Positions 34,817 through 43,518 of a stretch of DNA of 61,400 nucleotides are shown piece after piece. The DNA comes from Myxococcota bacterium (lineage in GTDB: Bacteria; Myxococcota_A; UBA9160; UBA4427): contig JANQEL010000190.1 of NCBI GenBank assembly GCA_028278345.1, positions 1-61,400 of the forward strand, given 5' to 3'. The notes beneath the pieces were generated by a model that worked only from the letters and a program-made list of their open reading frames with translations, had not been told where the DNA came from and searched no databases. Position 1 is the first letter of the stretch; each line of letters opens with the position of its first letter. Position numbers and translations under genes: made by a program.

Positions 34817-35422
34817 TCATGCCTTGCGTTCGTGGTTTCGAATCACGAGGCGCGCCAGATCTCCCATCGCGACGTTTCGATCCTGTGAAATCTGCCGCAG
34901 AAGATCGTAGGCACGGTCCTCGTCGACCCGGTATTCCCGCATCACGATTCCCTTTGCCTGTTCGACCAGCCGGCGCTCAGCAAGAGAGTGACGGGCCCGG
35001 CCCAGTTCATCCCGGAGGTCTTGCGCTTCATCCATCAGTCGCTGGTGTTCTTCGAAGCGGGCAATCGCGATGTCGAGGACCGGGCGAACGCGTTCCGGTC
35101 CCAGATCCTTGAACACGTAGGCGGCCACCCCGACCTGGATGGCCTTGCGAATCGACTCGTGCGCGCTGTCATCGACGTACATTACGACGGGATGGGGGAT
35201 GTGTTCAGTTGCACGCTGCATGCTCTCGAGCGTGTCCCGGCCGGGCGCATCCTGTTCGATGATGACGACATCCGGCCGACATTCGGCCACGGCCTCCTGC
35301 AGGCTGTCCGACGACGATCTCGGATAGACGACATCACAGCCCGCAGCGGTAAGGTTGCGGATCAGGCCATCGGACCGGTCCTTCTGTCGATCGCTCAACA
35401 TGATGCGAAGTCGTTTTGACAC
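34817..35422 (-). CDS. ANTAR-domain antiterminator with receiver-like domain (NasT type)
   Basis: A 201-residue RNA-binding regulator. The N-terminal receiver-like domain (about 4-120) carries Asp11 and the conserved Lys in AYVFKDLG, but the phosphoacceptor place reads [12 protein letters not shown], with Glu56 instead of Asp. So it is probably not switched by phosphorylation. The C-terminal ANTAR domain is clear: [19 protein letters not shown] and [18 protein letters not shown] proteins bind paired stem-loops and prevent leader termination. The GTG at 35422 is chosen because the domain starts there. It faces the cynS operon, whose leader contains a terminator with a competing hairpin, its probable target. 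Confidence 0.9.
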   Translation of the reverse strand: MSKRLRIMLSDRQKDRSDGLIRNLTAAGCDVVYPRSSSDSLQEAVAECRPDVVIIEQDAPGRDTLESMQRATEHIPHPVVMYVDDSAHESIRKAIQVGVAAYVFKDLGPERVRPVLDIAIARFEEHQRLMDEAQDLRDELGRARHSLAERRLVEQAKGIVMREYRVDEDRAYDLLRQISQDRNVAMGDLARLVIRNHERKA

Positions 35423-35697
35423 CGTTCGATGTTCTCCGCATGAGTCGCTCGTGCCCCACTGCAGTCGCTGACTTCCGACGGCCGCAGCAAGAAGCGCGCC
35501 CACTGTACGCCGGGCGGATAGATCCCCTCCCAGTCGGCACGATGCTCATCTCCCGAGCATGCCCTGCACATCGACTCGGCATCGCATGAGGGACGACGTC
35601 CGAGCCGTGATCGAAAGCTGTGTGTTTGGTTGCCGCAATGGGTTCAACGCTTCTCGCGCTTGCATGAACCGACACACGCGGGTCGCCACGCTCGACT

Positions 35698-35713
35698 TGG
35701 CACGATCTATGCG
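35698..35713 (+). promoter_or_regulatory. Sigma-54-type promoter of the cyanase operon
   Basis: TGGCACGATCTATGCG keeps the diagnostic GG-N10-GC spacing and nearly matches the sigma-54 consensus (TGGCACG-N4-TTGC, one mismatch). Transcription would begin near 35723, just before the leader hairpins. No enhancer-binding-protein site was convincing upstream. Confidence 0.7.
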
Positions 35714-35725
35714 ATGAGGAATGGC

Positions 35726-35747
35726 GAGCCGAGCGTAATCCCGGCTC
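35726..35747 (+). promoter_or_regulatory. First leader stem-loop, possible ANTAR recognition hairpin
   Basis: GAGCCG (35726-35731) pairs with CGGCTC (35742-35747). Inside, an A-C mismatch and one G-C pair leave the hexaloop CGTAAT. ANTAR targets are two stem-loops with hexaloops bearing A1 and G4; this loop does not match that rule as drawn, so the exact fold is uncertain. Confidence 0.5.
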
Positions 35748-35753
35748 CAACCG

Positions 35754-35773
35754 AAGAAGTGAGGGCGCTTCTT
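35754..35773 (+). promoter_or_regulatory. Antiterminator stem-loop overlapping the leader terminator
   Basis: AAGAAGTG pairs with CGCTTCTT (8 bp, one G-T) around AGGG. It uses 13 bases of the terminator's left arm, so the two structures exclude each other. This is the second hairpin after the likely transcription start, where an ANTAR protein would stabilise antitermination. Confidence 0.6.
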
Positions 35774-35804
35774 TCCAGACGGGAAAGGAGCGCCCTCTTT
35801 TTTT
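35761..35804 (+). terminator. Leader (attenuator) terminator upstream of cynS
   Basis: A 16-bp stem, GAGGGCGCTTCTTTCC with GGAAAGGAGCGCCCTC, has a single T-G wobble, a 5-nt loop and a run of seven T. It sits within the 5' leader, 37 bp before the cynS ATG and ahead of its AGGAGG site, so it can only act as an attenuator of the operon. Confidence 0.85.
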
Positions 35805-35840
35805 GGCGGTGGCGTCACGCCGCCGTCAGGAGGACGTCCG

Positions 35841-36284
35841 ATGACGAGAGAGGAAGTGAGGAGCGCAGTGCTCGCCGCCAAGCAGAGCAAGGGACTGACC
35901 TACGACGAACTCGCGGGGCAGGTTGGCTGCGACAAGGTCTGGCTCGCAGCCGCGATCGAAGGGCAGGCCAGCATGAGTGAGGAAACGGCCACTGCGCTGG
36001 TCAGCCAACTCGGCCTGGGACCCGAAGTCAGCGAGGCCCTTCAGACCTATCCCATGAAGGGCTCACTCGATACGAGCGTTCCAGTCGACCCGTTGATCTA
36101 CCGCTTTCACGAGATCACCCAGGTATACGGCACGGCGATGAAGGCCGTGATCCACGAGATGTTCGGCGACGGAATCATGAGCGCCATCGACTTCGAGATC
36201 GACATTGCACGCAAGGAGGACCCGAAGGGGGACCGCGTGGTCGTCACCTACAACGGCAAATTCCTTCCCTATCGCAGTTGGTAG
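35841..36284 (+). CDS. cynS: Cyanate hydratase (cyanase)
   Basis: A 147-residue enzyme that turns cyanate and bicarbonate into ammonia and carbon dioxide. The N-terminal helical DNA-binding-like domain is usual (LTYDELAGQVGCDKVWLAAA). The catalytic residues of the E. coli enzyme (Arg96, Glu99, Ser122) correspond to Arg88, Glu91 and Ser114 in IYRFHEITQVYG and GIMSAIDFEID. The chain ends in NGKFLPYRSW, as in other cyanases. AGGAGG lies 8 nt before the ATG. It is first in an operon with an uptake system, under an attenuated sigma-54-like promoter, fitting nitrogen-limited use of cyanate. Confidence 0.97.
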   Translation: MTREEVRSAVLAAKQSKGLTYDELAGQVGCDKVWLAAAIEGQASMSEETATALVSQLGLGPEVSEALQTYPMKGSLDTSVPVDPLIYRFHEITQVYGTAMKAVIHEMFGDGIMSAIDFEIDIARKEDPKGDRVVVTYNGKFLPYRSW

Positions 36285-36344
36285 CCAACAACGGGAGTAC
36301 CGCGAGTCCGATCGACCGATCCGGGCTCTCCGAGGAGTCATTCG

Positions 36345-37724
36345 ATGTCCATAGACAAGCACGAGAAGGCGCCGCATAGCTGTGCCGATCATTCCCACAC
36401 CAATACGATTCTCTCCGACCCCTACGCGGCGACGGACGAGGAAGCAAACGCAACCCTGCCGACCACGTCCGAGGCTGCGATGGAGCGCGCAGTCGAGTCC
36501 ACCATCGTCAAGGCGTTGTTCGGCGGCAACGACATGTCGCGGCGGCGCTTCATGGAAGTCGTAGGTTCTTCCGCGGCGGCCTCGCTCATTGCGTCCATCT
36601 TTCCGATGGACGCGGCGAAAGCGATCGCGATGGATGGCGGTCCGATTGAGAAGAAGGACCTGTCGATCGGGTTCATTCCGATCACATGTGCGACGCCGAT
36701 CATCATGGCGGAGCCCCTGGGCTTCTACGAGAAGCACGGGCTCAATGCGAAGGTGCGACGTGCCGCGGGCTGGGCGATGGTGCGCGACTGGTCGATCACC
36801 GGTGAGGTGGACGCGGCGCACATGCTGAGTCCGATGCCGCTCTCGATCAGCCTTGGCGCCGGATCGCCGCAGGTTCCCTATCTGATGCCCGCCGTCGAGA
36901 ACATCAACGGCCAGGCGATCACGCTGGCGAACAAGCACAAGGGGGTGAAGGAACCCAAGGACATGAAGGGGTTCAGGTTCTGCGTGCCATTCGACTACTC
37001 GATGCACAACTACCTTCTTCGCTACTACCTCGCCGAGGGAGGGATCCACCCCGACAAGGACGTTCAAATCCGCGTCGTTCCGCCGCCCGAAATGGTGGCC
37101 AACCTGCGCGCCGGCAACGTCGATGGCTATCTCGCCCCCGACCCGTTCAACCAGCGGGCTGTGTACGAGAACGTGGGGTTCATCTTCAAGCTCTCGAAGG
37201 AGATCTGGGATCGACATCCGTGCTGCGCGTTCGCGATCTCGAAGAAGTTCTCCGAAGACTACCCCAACACCTACGCCGCACTCTTCCGTTCGATCGTGGA
37301 TGCAACCCACTACGCCTCGAACAAATCCAATCGCAAGGAAATCGCGGCGGCGATTGCACCGAAGAACTACCTCAACCAACCGGTGATCGTGCTCGAGCAG
37401 GTCCTGACGGGTCGCTACGCAGACGGACTGGGCAACATCAAGAACGTCCCGGATCGGATCGATTTCGATCCGTACCCGTGGCACTCGATGGCGATCTGGA
37501 TCCTGACGCAGATGAAGCGCTGGAAACACGTCGATTCGGATTTCGACTACGCCCAGGTGGCCCGAGACGTCTACATGGCCTCGGAATGCGCTCAGGTCTC
37601 GAGGGAACTCGGATACAAGACCTATGACAAGACCGTGAGCACGCACGAGTTGATGGGGGGCACCTTCGATCCGAGCAAGCCGGAGGAATACGTCAAGAGC
37701 TTCCCGATCAGCAACCTGGGCTGA
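36345..37724 (+). CDS. Nitrate/cyanate/bicarbonate-type ABC transporter substrate-binding protein, Tat-exported
   Basis: A 459-residue CmpA/NrtA-family binding protein. A 63-residue lead containing HEKAPHSCADHSH precedes a twin-arginine signal, MSRRRFMEVVGSSAAASLI. An internal ATG at 36534 would start right at the Tat signal, but the longer form has the closer spacing to cynS. The binding domain shows LSIGFIPITCATPIIMAEPLGFYEKHGL, AHMLSPMPLSISLG and NVDGYLAPDPFNQRAVYE. It is 60 bp after cynS and 11 bp before the permease. Given cynS, cyanate is the likely cargo, but the family also carries nitrate and bicarbonate. Confidence 0.9.
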   Translation: MSIDKHEKAPHSCADHSHTNTILSDPYAATDEEANATLPTTSEAAMERAVESTIVKALFGGNDMSRRRFMEVVGSSAAASLIASIFPMDAAKAIAMDGGPIEKKDLSIGFIPITCATPIIMAEPLGFYEKHGLNAKVRRAAGWAMVRDWSITGEVDAAHMLSPMPLSISLGAGSPQVPYLMPAVENINGQAITLANKHKGVKEPKDMKGFRFCVPFDYSMHNYLLRYYLAEGGIHPDKDVQIRVVPPPEMVANLRAGNVDGYLAPDPFNQRAVYENVGFIFKLSKEIWDRHPCCAFAISKKFSEDYPNTYAALFRSIVDATHYASNKSNRKEIAAAIAPKNYLNQPVIVLEQVLTGRYADGLGNIKNVPDRIDFDPYPWHSMAIWILTQMKRWKHVDSDFDYAQVARDVYMASECAQVSRELGYKTYDKTVSTHELMGGTFDPSKPEEYVKSFPISNLG

Positions 37725-37735
37725 GGTGACGTGCG

Positions 37736-38620
37736 ATGGAAACGGTTCCCGAAAGGTGGAGAGCCTGGATTCTGACGGCTGCAATCACCCTGGTGGCCAT
37801 GTTCGTCTGGCACCTCGCTACGCTCAAGCCCGCCTTCGATCCCGAGGGCCTGTCCGAAGACGAGCTCATGACGATGGAGTTCAACGGCGACATCGTCCGG
37901 GACGAGAGTGGCGAGTTCGCATTCAATCCGTCCAAGCAGCGCGGGATTCCCGGTCCGTTCGCGGTCCTCTCGAAATCGGCGAGCGAGCTGGGCGAAGCAT
38001 TCCACAAGAAGGGGACGAACGACCACGGGATCGGCCACCTCGTCGGCTACACCGTTTCCCGGTTCGCGCTGGGTTTCGGCGCCGCTTCCATCGTCGCCAT
38101 CCTGCTCGGGATCATCGTCGGCCTTTCGCCGATGTTGCTCCAGGCCTTCAATCCGATCATCCAGCTCCTGAAGCCCATCTCGCCGTTGGCGTGGATGCCT
38201 TTGCTCCTCTACTCGGTCCAGGATCCACAAGCGACCGCAGTGCTGGTCGTCTTCATGGCCGCGTTGTGGCCGACCGTCGCAAATACGGCTTTCGGTGTGA
38301 GTTCGATCCACTCGGACTACCTGCGCGTCGCGAGCCTGCTCGAGCTCTCCTGGCCCAGGCGCTTGTTCGCGGTAATCCTGCCCGCGGCAGCCCCTGCGAT
38401 CATCGCCGGGCTGCGGATTTCGTTCGGCAGTGCGCTGGTTGCTGTCGTCCCGGCCGAGATGCTCCTCGGCGAACTGGGTGTCGGCTATCTCACCTGGATC
38501 GAGTGGAACAACCTGGATATCTCGGGCGTGCTGTTCGCGATCCTCGTCGTCGGCGTCGTGGGAATGATCCTCGACGCAGGCTTCGGGTTGCTCGCGCGCT
38601 CGGCCACCTACCCGGAGTAG
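37736..38620 (+). CDS. ABC transporter permease (NrtB/CynB-like)
   Basis: A 294-residue inner-membrane permease. One N-terminal membrane segment is followed by a long hydrophilic loop (about 35-95), then five to six segments typical of the BPD_transp_1 fold. The ATPase-coupling EAA loop reads ASLLELSWPRRLFAVILPAA, then PAIIAGLRISFG. The extended periplasmic loop after helix 1 is typical of nitrate/cyanate permeases. It starts 11 bp after the binding-protein stop and ends 9 bp before the ATPase start. Confidence 0.92.
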   Translation: METVPERWRAWILTAAITLVAMFVWHLATLKPAFDPEGLSEDELMTMEFNGDIVRDESGEFAFNPSKQRGIPGPFAVLSKSASELGEAFHKKGTNDHGIGHLVGYTVSRFALGFGAASIVAILLGIIVGLSPMLLQAFNPIIQLLKPISPLAWMPLLLYSVQDPQATAVLVVFMAALWPTVANTAFGVSSIHSDYLRVASLLELSWPRRLFAVILPAAAPAIIAGLRISFGSALVAVVPAEMLLGELGVGYLTWIEWNNLDISGVLFAILVVGVVGMILDAGFGLLARSATYPE

Positions 38621-38629
38621 CCATCCATC

Positions 38630-39433
38630 ATGTCACTGCTCAGCGTCGAGAAACTCACGAAATCCTTCCGGCAACTCGAGACCGAGAGCGGAGAGGATGA
38701 ATGGCTCTGCGTGTTTCGCGACGTCCAACTGAAAATGGAACCCGGCGAATTCCTGACGATCATCGGACACTCGGGTTGCGGAAAGAGCACGCTTCTCAAC
38801 ATCATCGCCGGATTCGAGAAGCCCACTTCGGGTGGGGTGATCCTCGACGGTCGCGAGATCACCACTCCCGGGCTCGATCGCATGGTGGTCTTCCAGAGCT
38901 TCGCCCTGATGCCCTGGCTCACCGCATTCGACAATGTTCGCGTTGCCGTGCACGCATCGAATCCGCAGTGGAGCAAGGCGGAGATCGACGCCCATACCCA
39001 GAAGTACATCCAGATGATGGGCCTCGAAGGCTCCGAGCGAAAGCGCCCGGCGTTCCTTTCGGGAGGGATGCGGCAACGGGTCGGGCTCGCACGCGCTTTC
39101 GCGGTGAATCCCAAGATGCTGCTGCTCGATGAACCGTTCGCGCAGATCGACGCATTGACGCGCGGTGTGATCCAGGAAGAGCTGATCCGCATGTGGGAGA
39201 CCACCAGGTGCGCAGTGTTCATGGTGACCCACGACGTCGACGAGGCGATCCTGCTCTCGGATCGCATCGCCCTCATGAGCAATGGCCCGGAAGCCGAGGT
39301 CGCCGAGACGCTTACGGTCGACATCCCGCGCCCCCGTACGCGCGAAAAGATGATCGACACGCCGGAGTACATGCAGTTGCGCAACCACATTCTTCACTTC
39401 TTGATCTCGCGTTCCAGGGGAGGATCGCGCTAG
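38630..39433 (+). CDS. ABC transporter ATP-binding protein (NrtD/CynD-like)
   Basis: A 267-residue ATPase energising the cyanate-type importer. Walker A is GHSGCGKST, the Q-loop lies in MVVFQSFALMPWLTAFDNV, the signature is LSGGMRQRVGLARAF, Walker B is LLLDEPFAQID and the switch His is in THDVDEAILL. Length and motifs match the nitrate/sulfonate/taurine ATPase group. There is no C-terminal regulatory extension such as that of NrtC. It is followed after 73 bp by the porin gene of the same operon. Confidence 0.94.
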   Translation: MSLLSVEKLTKSFRQLETESGEDEWLCVFRDVQLKMEPGEFLTIIGHSGCGKSTLLNIIAGFEKPTSGGVILDGREITTPGLDRMVVFQSFALMPWLTAFDNVRVAVHASNPQWSKAEIDAHTQKYIQMMGLEGSERKRPAFLSGGMRQRVGLARAFAVNPKMLLLDEPFAQIDALTRGVIQEELIRMWETTRCAVFMVTHDVDEAILLSDRIALMSNGPEAEVAETLTVDIPRPRTREKMIDTPEYMQLRNHILHFLISRSRGGSR

Positions 39434-39506
39434 CCCGATTCGGGTGCTCTTGCACGGCAACAGCATCACGGCTGTCACGGCCGCCGCAAAGGAGGGACAC
39501 ATCAAC

Positions 39507-40775
39507 ATGGCAAAGAGAAACGGAATGAGCACCTTCGCCACTGGCTTCGCTTCCGCCCTGATGACTCTCGGGTTGACGATCGGATCGAGTGCTGGTGCCG
39601 AGGAAGACTCGACGTCCATGCCCTGGCTCGACAACGGGGTCTACAAGGTCTCGCTCGACATTCGCGGGCGAATCGAACTGGCGGATGTCGACACACTGAA
39701 GCAATCGGAGGCCTACACGCTCCGAACACGGGCGGGACTCGGCCTGAAGCCGTGGCACGGCCTTTCCCTGTTCGGCGAGGTCGAGAACACGACGGCCGCT
39801 GATGACGACTCGTACTTCGACATCGTTTCAACGCCGAATGGAAAGACCGCGATCGCCGATCCCGAGAACACCGAACTCAATCGCGCCTACATCCAGTACG
39901 AGCACTCAGAGTGGGCGGGGTTGAAGCTCAAGGGGGGCCGGCAGCGCATCAAGCTCGACGACGATCGATTCGTTGGCAACGTGGGTTGGCGGCAGAACGA
40001 ACAGACCTACGACGCCGCTCTTGCCCAGACCTCGCTGGGGGTCGAGGGTCTCACGGCGCAGTACATCCACCTTTGGGAAGTCCAACGGATCTTTGGTGAT
40101 GCCGGACCGCCCCCGGGGCGCGACTTCGAGTCGGACTCGCATCTGATTCGCCTCCACTACGACGCCCCCGATATCTTATCCGTGTCAGTGTTCGCCTACC
40201 TGCTCGATTTCGAAACAGATGCCCCAGCTGCCTCCTCCGACACGTTCGGCCTCCGCCTCGCTGGAGGTCTCGACGCGAGCGAGGACATCTTCGTGAAGTA
40301 CGTAGCGTCGTACGCACGCCAGCAGGATTCAGGGGACAACCCCGTGAACTACGACGCCAATTACGTGGCGGCAGAGGCGACGGTTGGCTCCAGGCCGTTG
40401 GGGAGCCTGACAGTCGGATACGAGTTACTGGGCAGCGACGACGGGGCGGCGAGCTTCGTCACACCCCTGGCGACCGCCCACAAGTTCAACGGTTGGGCGG
40501 ATGTCTTCCTGACCAATGGTGCACCCACTGGACTCCAGGACTTGTACGTCGGCATCGCCCCCGCGCTACCACTCGGTTTGAAGGGGAAGCTGGTCTACCA
40601 CCGTTTCTGGAGCGACGACGGCAATACCTCCCTTGGCGACGAAGTCGACGCCATCGTGAGTCGGCAGATCAATCAGCATCTCGCAGCCCTGACGAAGTTC
40701 GCGTGGTTCGACGGCACGAGTGACGGTCCGTTGGATATCTGGAGACTCTGGTTCCAGCTCGATTTCAAGTACTGA
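39507..40775 (+). CDS. Outer-membrane porin, alginate-export-like
   Basis: A 422-residue exported beta-barrel. The signal sequence is FASALMTLGLTIGSSAGA. Beta-strand-like alternation runs to the end, with VSLDIRGRIELADVD, TLRTRAGLGLKPWHGLSLFGE and LKLKGGRQRIKLDDDRFVGN typical of alginate-export-type porins. The chain ends in aromatic LWFQLDFKY, as needed for barrel insertion. The ATG at 39507 has AAAGGAGGG about 12 nt upstream; an ATG at 39444 is less likely. As the last gene of the cyanate operon it may supply outer-membrane passage for the small anion; this is inference. Confidence 0.85.
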   Translation: MAKRNGMSTFATGFASALMTLGLTIGSSAGAEEDSTSMPWLDNGVYKVSLDIRGRIELADVDTLKQSEAYTLRTRAGLGLKPWHGLSLFGEVENTTAADDDSYFDIVSTPNGKTAIADPENTELNRAYIQYEHSEWAGLKLKGGRQRIKLDDDRFVGNVGWRQNEQTYDAALAQTSLGVEGLTAQYIHLWEVQRIFGDAGPPPGRDFESDSHLIRLHYDAPDILSVSVFAYLLDFETDAPAASSDTFGLRLAGGLDASEDIFVKYVASYARQQDSGDNPVNYDANYVAAEATVGSRPLGSLTVGYELLGSDDGAASFVTPLATAHKFNGWADVFLTNGAPTGLQDLYVGIAPALPLGLKGKLVYHRFWSDDGNTSLGDEVDAIVSRQINQHLAALTKFAWFDGTSDGPLDIWRLWFQLDFKY

Positions 40776-40878
40776 CGGCCGACGACGACAGCCAGGTTGT
40801 CCGCCGCCCAACGACTGCCGGGCCGTCGCGGCCACTTCGGATGGAACGACGGAATCGGGTCGAAATCCCGATGAGCGG

Positions 40879-41301
40879 TCAGCCCTGTGCCAGCTTCGCC
40901 CCGTGCGCCGCCATCCACTCGCCCATCGTCTTCTGCGCCTCGGCATCGAACTCGTCGCGTAGTCGGCGAATCCGGTCGCCCTCGAAGTCTGCGATCTCGC
41001 TGCCGGTGATGATCAGATCGGGACACCCCGACTTCGTGTACGAGACCGTCCAGCGCACGCGAACCGTGTCACCTTCAGCGGTCGGCGTGTCGAACGAGAT
41101 CGTGCGGCTATCCATGTTCCGATCGAAGGCGTCGACGCCTCCCTTCAGCTTCTGCAGCACGGCGTCGCGGCCCTCGGCATCCGGGTCGCCCTCGTAGACG
41201 GCGTCCTCGGTGAAATACTGGTCGATGCGCGACCAGTCGTCGTCTTCGTAGGTCTCTTCGAACGCGTCGGCGTAGGCCAGATATCGATCGATAATGCTCA
41301 T
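40879..41301 (-). CDS. SnoaL/NTF2-like protein
   Basis: A 140-residue protein with the cone-shaped SnoaL/NTF2 fold pattern: YLAYADAFEETYEDDDWSRI, DQYFTEDAVYEGDPDAEGRD and VRVRWTVSYTKSGCPDLIITG. Members act as small isomerases, hydratases or ligand-binding proteins, and the role here is unknown. CAAGGAGA lies about 8 nt before the ATG at 41301. It is divergent from the zincin-like lipoprotein gene; the 148-bp gap between them must hold both promoters. Confidence 0.83.
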   Translation of the reverse strand: MSIIDRYLAYADAFEETYEDDDWSRIDQYFTEDAVYEGDPDAEGRDAVLQKLKGGVDAFDRNMDSRTISFDTPTAEGDTVRVRWTVSYTKSGCPDLIITGSEIADFEGDRIRRLRDEFDAEAQKTMGEWMAAHGAKLAQG

Positions 41302-41449
41302 GGTCGTCTCCTTGGGTGCCCCCCACGGCCAAGCATACGCTTTTCTTCCTACGCGCCCCGCAGCGCAAGGCGCTAAACCTCGGGAGTCCACGCACCTACC
41401 ACCGGGACGCGCAGGTCCCGGCGGTCTTCGCGCAGAGGTCCTTTCGGCG

Positions 41450-42742
41450 ATGAGCAGCAAACGGGCCTTCCCACCCCCCAGGACCCAGGTCGTTCTGGCG
41501 CTGACGCTTCTCTCTGCGACTTCGTGCGTGTCCTGGAAGGTGATCGTCGACGGGGAGATCAACCAGGAACTGGTGGATCTCGTGGTCGAGGGCGTCGCCT
41601 TCGAAATGGAGTTGGAACCCACCGCCCCCATCCCGGTCGCGATCCTGCATCGCGACGAGATCGATGCGAGCTTCTTCTACGAATCGGGCGGATTGCACGA
41701 CCCGCGCGATCCCGATCGGGCCCGTGCCGAAACCGCGATGGGCATCCGTTCCAGGACCGACCCCGATGCGGAATTTGGGGTAGAAGTGCGAAGTCGGGTG
41801 TTGCGCGGCCTCTATCGTTCTGTTGATCGGACTGTCTACTACGTGCCGGAACCTCCGGTCTCCTCGTCGGGCGTGCAGTTCATCGACCCCTGGGCCGCCG
41901 CCGCAGACGAGTACATCCTCGCCCACGAAGTCGTTCACGCCTTTCAGCACCAGCATTACCCCCAATACTTCGAACCCGATGAACTGTGGGCGGAGCAGTT
42001 CGACGCGCGGCGCGCCCTCCACGCCACAATCGAAGGCGTGGCGGACTACTACGCGGCTCGCTCCATGTGGTTCATGGGTGAACCCATTCATCCCGACGAA
42101 CGCGACTCGCAGCGTCCCCGACCGTCAGCTCTGGATGAAGAGCATCCACTCATGCAGGCCGGATTGCGGTTCTCCTACGACCACGGGTACCGGCTCGCCT
42201 ATCGAAATGGACTCGCCCTGCTCGACGATCCCCCCGCCTCGACCGAGCAGGTCATGAAGGCGCGCGATACCGACCGGCGCGAAGCCTTCGATGCGATTTC
42301 GCTTTCCGAACTCGAGGGCCGATTCGAGGAGGCGGGTTGCCGCAGGCTGCACGCCAATACCCTCGGCGCGTTCGGGATTTCGATCTGGCTCCAGAGCCTC
42401 GGTGTCGATACGTCAACATCCGCGGGCAAGGGCTGGAACGGAGATCGTTGGATTGCGTTCGACTGCTACGGGCGTGTCGTGACGGCCTGGCTCTCGACCT
42501 GGGACTACCCCGCGGCCGCCATGCACTTTGCGGGGCGCGTCCGCCGGGCGTCGGAACAGATGCGCTTGCGACGAAGCATCGCGTCCGACTGGACGGTGAC
42601 GCGGCATGGACTCGACGTCCTCGCCACTTCGTATCACCGCCTCCTTGCGCCGGAAGAGGTGTTGTCGGCCGCTCGCCGTGCTCGCGTCGTCACGCGGGAT
42701 GAGCTGGCGGCGCACTTCGCGCCGACTCGAACCGACCCATGA
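41450..42742 (+). CDS. Putative zinc metallopeptidase-like lipoprotein
   Basis: A 430-residue protein with signal TQVVLALTLLSATSCVSW; the Cys is a plausible lipidation site. The centre holds a gluzincin-like pair: HEVVH in EYILAHEVVHAFQHQHYP and, about 35 residues later, ATIEGVADYYAARSMW, whose Glu would be the third ligand. The arrangement suggests a zinc peptidase or an inactive relative, facing the periplasm. The ATG at 41450 puts the signal at the start. No operon partner is evident: the next gene is on the opposite strand 45 bp away. Confidence 0.75.
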   Translation: MSSKRAFPPPRTQVVLALTLLSATSCVSWKVIVDGEINQELVDLVVEGVAFEMELEPTAPIPVAILHRDEIDASFFYESGGLHDPRDPDRARAETAMGIRSRTDPDAEFGVEVRSRVLRGLYRSVDRTVYYVPEPPVSSSGVQFIDPWAAAADEYILAHEVVHAFQHQHYPQYFEPDELWAEQFDARRALHATIEGVADYYAARSMWFMGEPIHPDERDSQRPRPSALDEEHPLMQAGLRFSYDHGYRLAYRNGLALLDDPPASTEQVMKARDTDRREAFDAISLSELEGRFEEAGCRRLHANTLGAFGISIWLQSLGVDTSTSAGKGWNGDRWIAFDCYGRVVTAWLSTWDYPAAAMHFAGRVRRASEQMRLRRSIASDWTVTRHGLDVLATSYHRLLAPEEVLSAARRARVVTRDELAAHFAPTRTDP

Positions 42743-42787
42743 TGAAGAGCTCTGGCCAAGCCCGGGGCGGTCGAACGAGCGTCCGCC

Positions 42788-43432
42788 CTACCCCGCGCGG
42801 CGCAACCCCTCCTGCTCGAGGGTGAAGCGGACCGTGGCGATGCGGTCCTGGCCAAAGAACGGAGAGCCGCGGAAGACATAGGTCGGCACACCCCAATGTC
42901 CCGCTTCTTCGAGGGCGTCTTGATTCGCTTCGACTTCGGCGAGGTGATCGCCTTCTGCGATCGCGGCCTCCATTGAAGCGAGGTCGAGCCCGGCGCGCTC
43001 TGCCGCATTGGCGAGATGGTCACCCTCGTGCCAGTCCTTCGTACCACCGAAGAGCACGTGCGACACTTCGAAGGCGAAGTCGATGCCGCGGCCGTGCCGC
43101 TGGGCTTCCACGCCAAGGGTCGTCAATCGGTAGATGTAGGGCTGCTCTTTCGCGATCTCGAGGGTCTGCATGTCCTGGACGATGGGATCCGGAGATGGCC
43201 AGGCGTCGGACATGCCGAGGAAGCGCGCCTGCCGCACCCAATCGATGCCGATATAACGCCCGCGCTTCGCGTTCTCCGGACTGAAGAACGAGGGCGTGCG
43301 AACCGCCAGGGGCAACACCGGGCGCAGATTCACCTCGACATCGAAGTCGTCACGCAGGCGCAACATGTCCGGCGTAGCGAGATAAGAGTAGGGACTGCGA
43401 AACGACCAGTAGACGTCGACTTGTTCGCTCAT
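42788..43432 (-). CDS. DsbA-family oxidoreductase, 2-hydroxychromene-2-carboxylate isomerase-like
   Basis: A 214-residue thioredoxin-fold protein of the HCCA-isomerase/kappa-GST type. The start VDVYWSFRSPYSYLATPDML carries a serine where DsbA has its reactive Cys, as in glutathione-dependent isomerases. The helical insert and the C-terminal cis-Pro segment GVPTYVFRGSPFFGQDRI complete the family pattern. It probably acts on an aromatic or CoA-linked metabolite with glutathione. There is no close partner gene on the same strand. Confidence 0.87.
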   Translation of the reverse strand: MSEQVDVYWSFRSPYSYLATPDMLRLRDDFDVEVNLRPVLPLAVRTPSFFSPENAKRGRYIGIDWVRQARFLGMSDAWPSPDPIVQDMQTLEIAKEQPYIYRLTTLGVEAQRHGRGIDFAFEVSHVLFGGTKDWHEGDHLANAAERAGLDLASMEAAIAEGDHLAEVEANQDALEEAGHWGVPTYVFRGSPFFGQDRIATVRFTLEQEGLRRAG

Positions 43433-43518
43433 GGGTTCCTCGGGTTCAGGGGGAGTTCTCGACTGGCGAGCACGCGAGCATAGTGGGTTCGCGCGAAGCG
43501 CGGCTACCCTCCTGCGAT

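Noticed and set aside
35560..35585. NtrC-type enhancer site upstream of the sigma-54-like promoter
   Set aside because: TGCACA and GCATCGCA resemble half-sites but the spacing and symmetry do not match the consensus.
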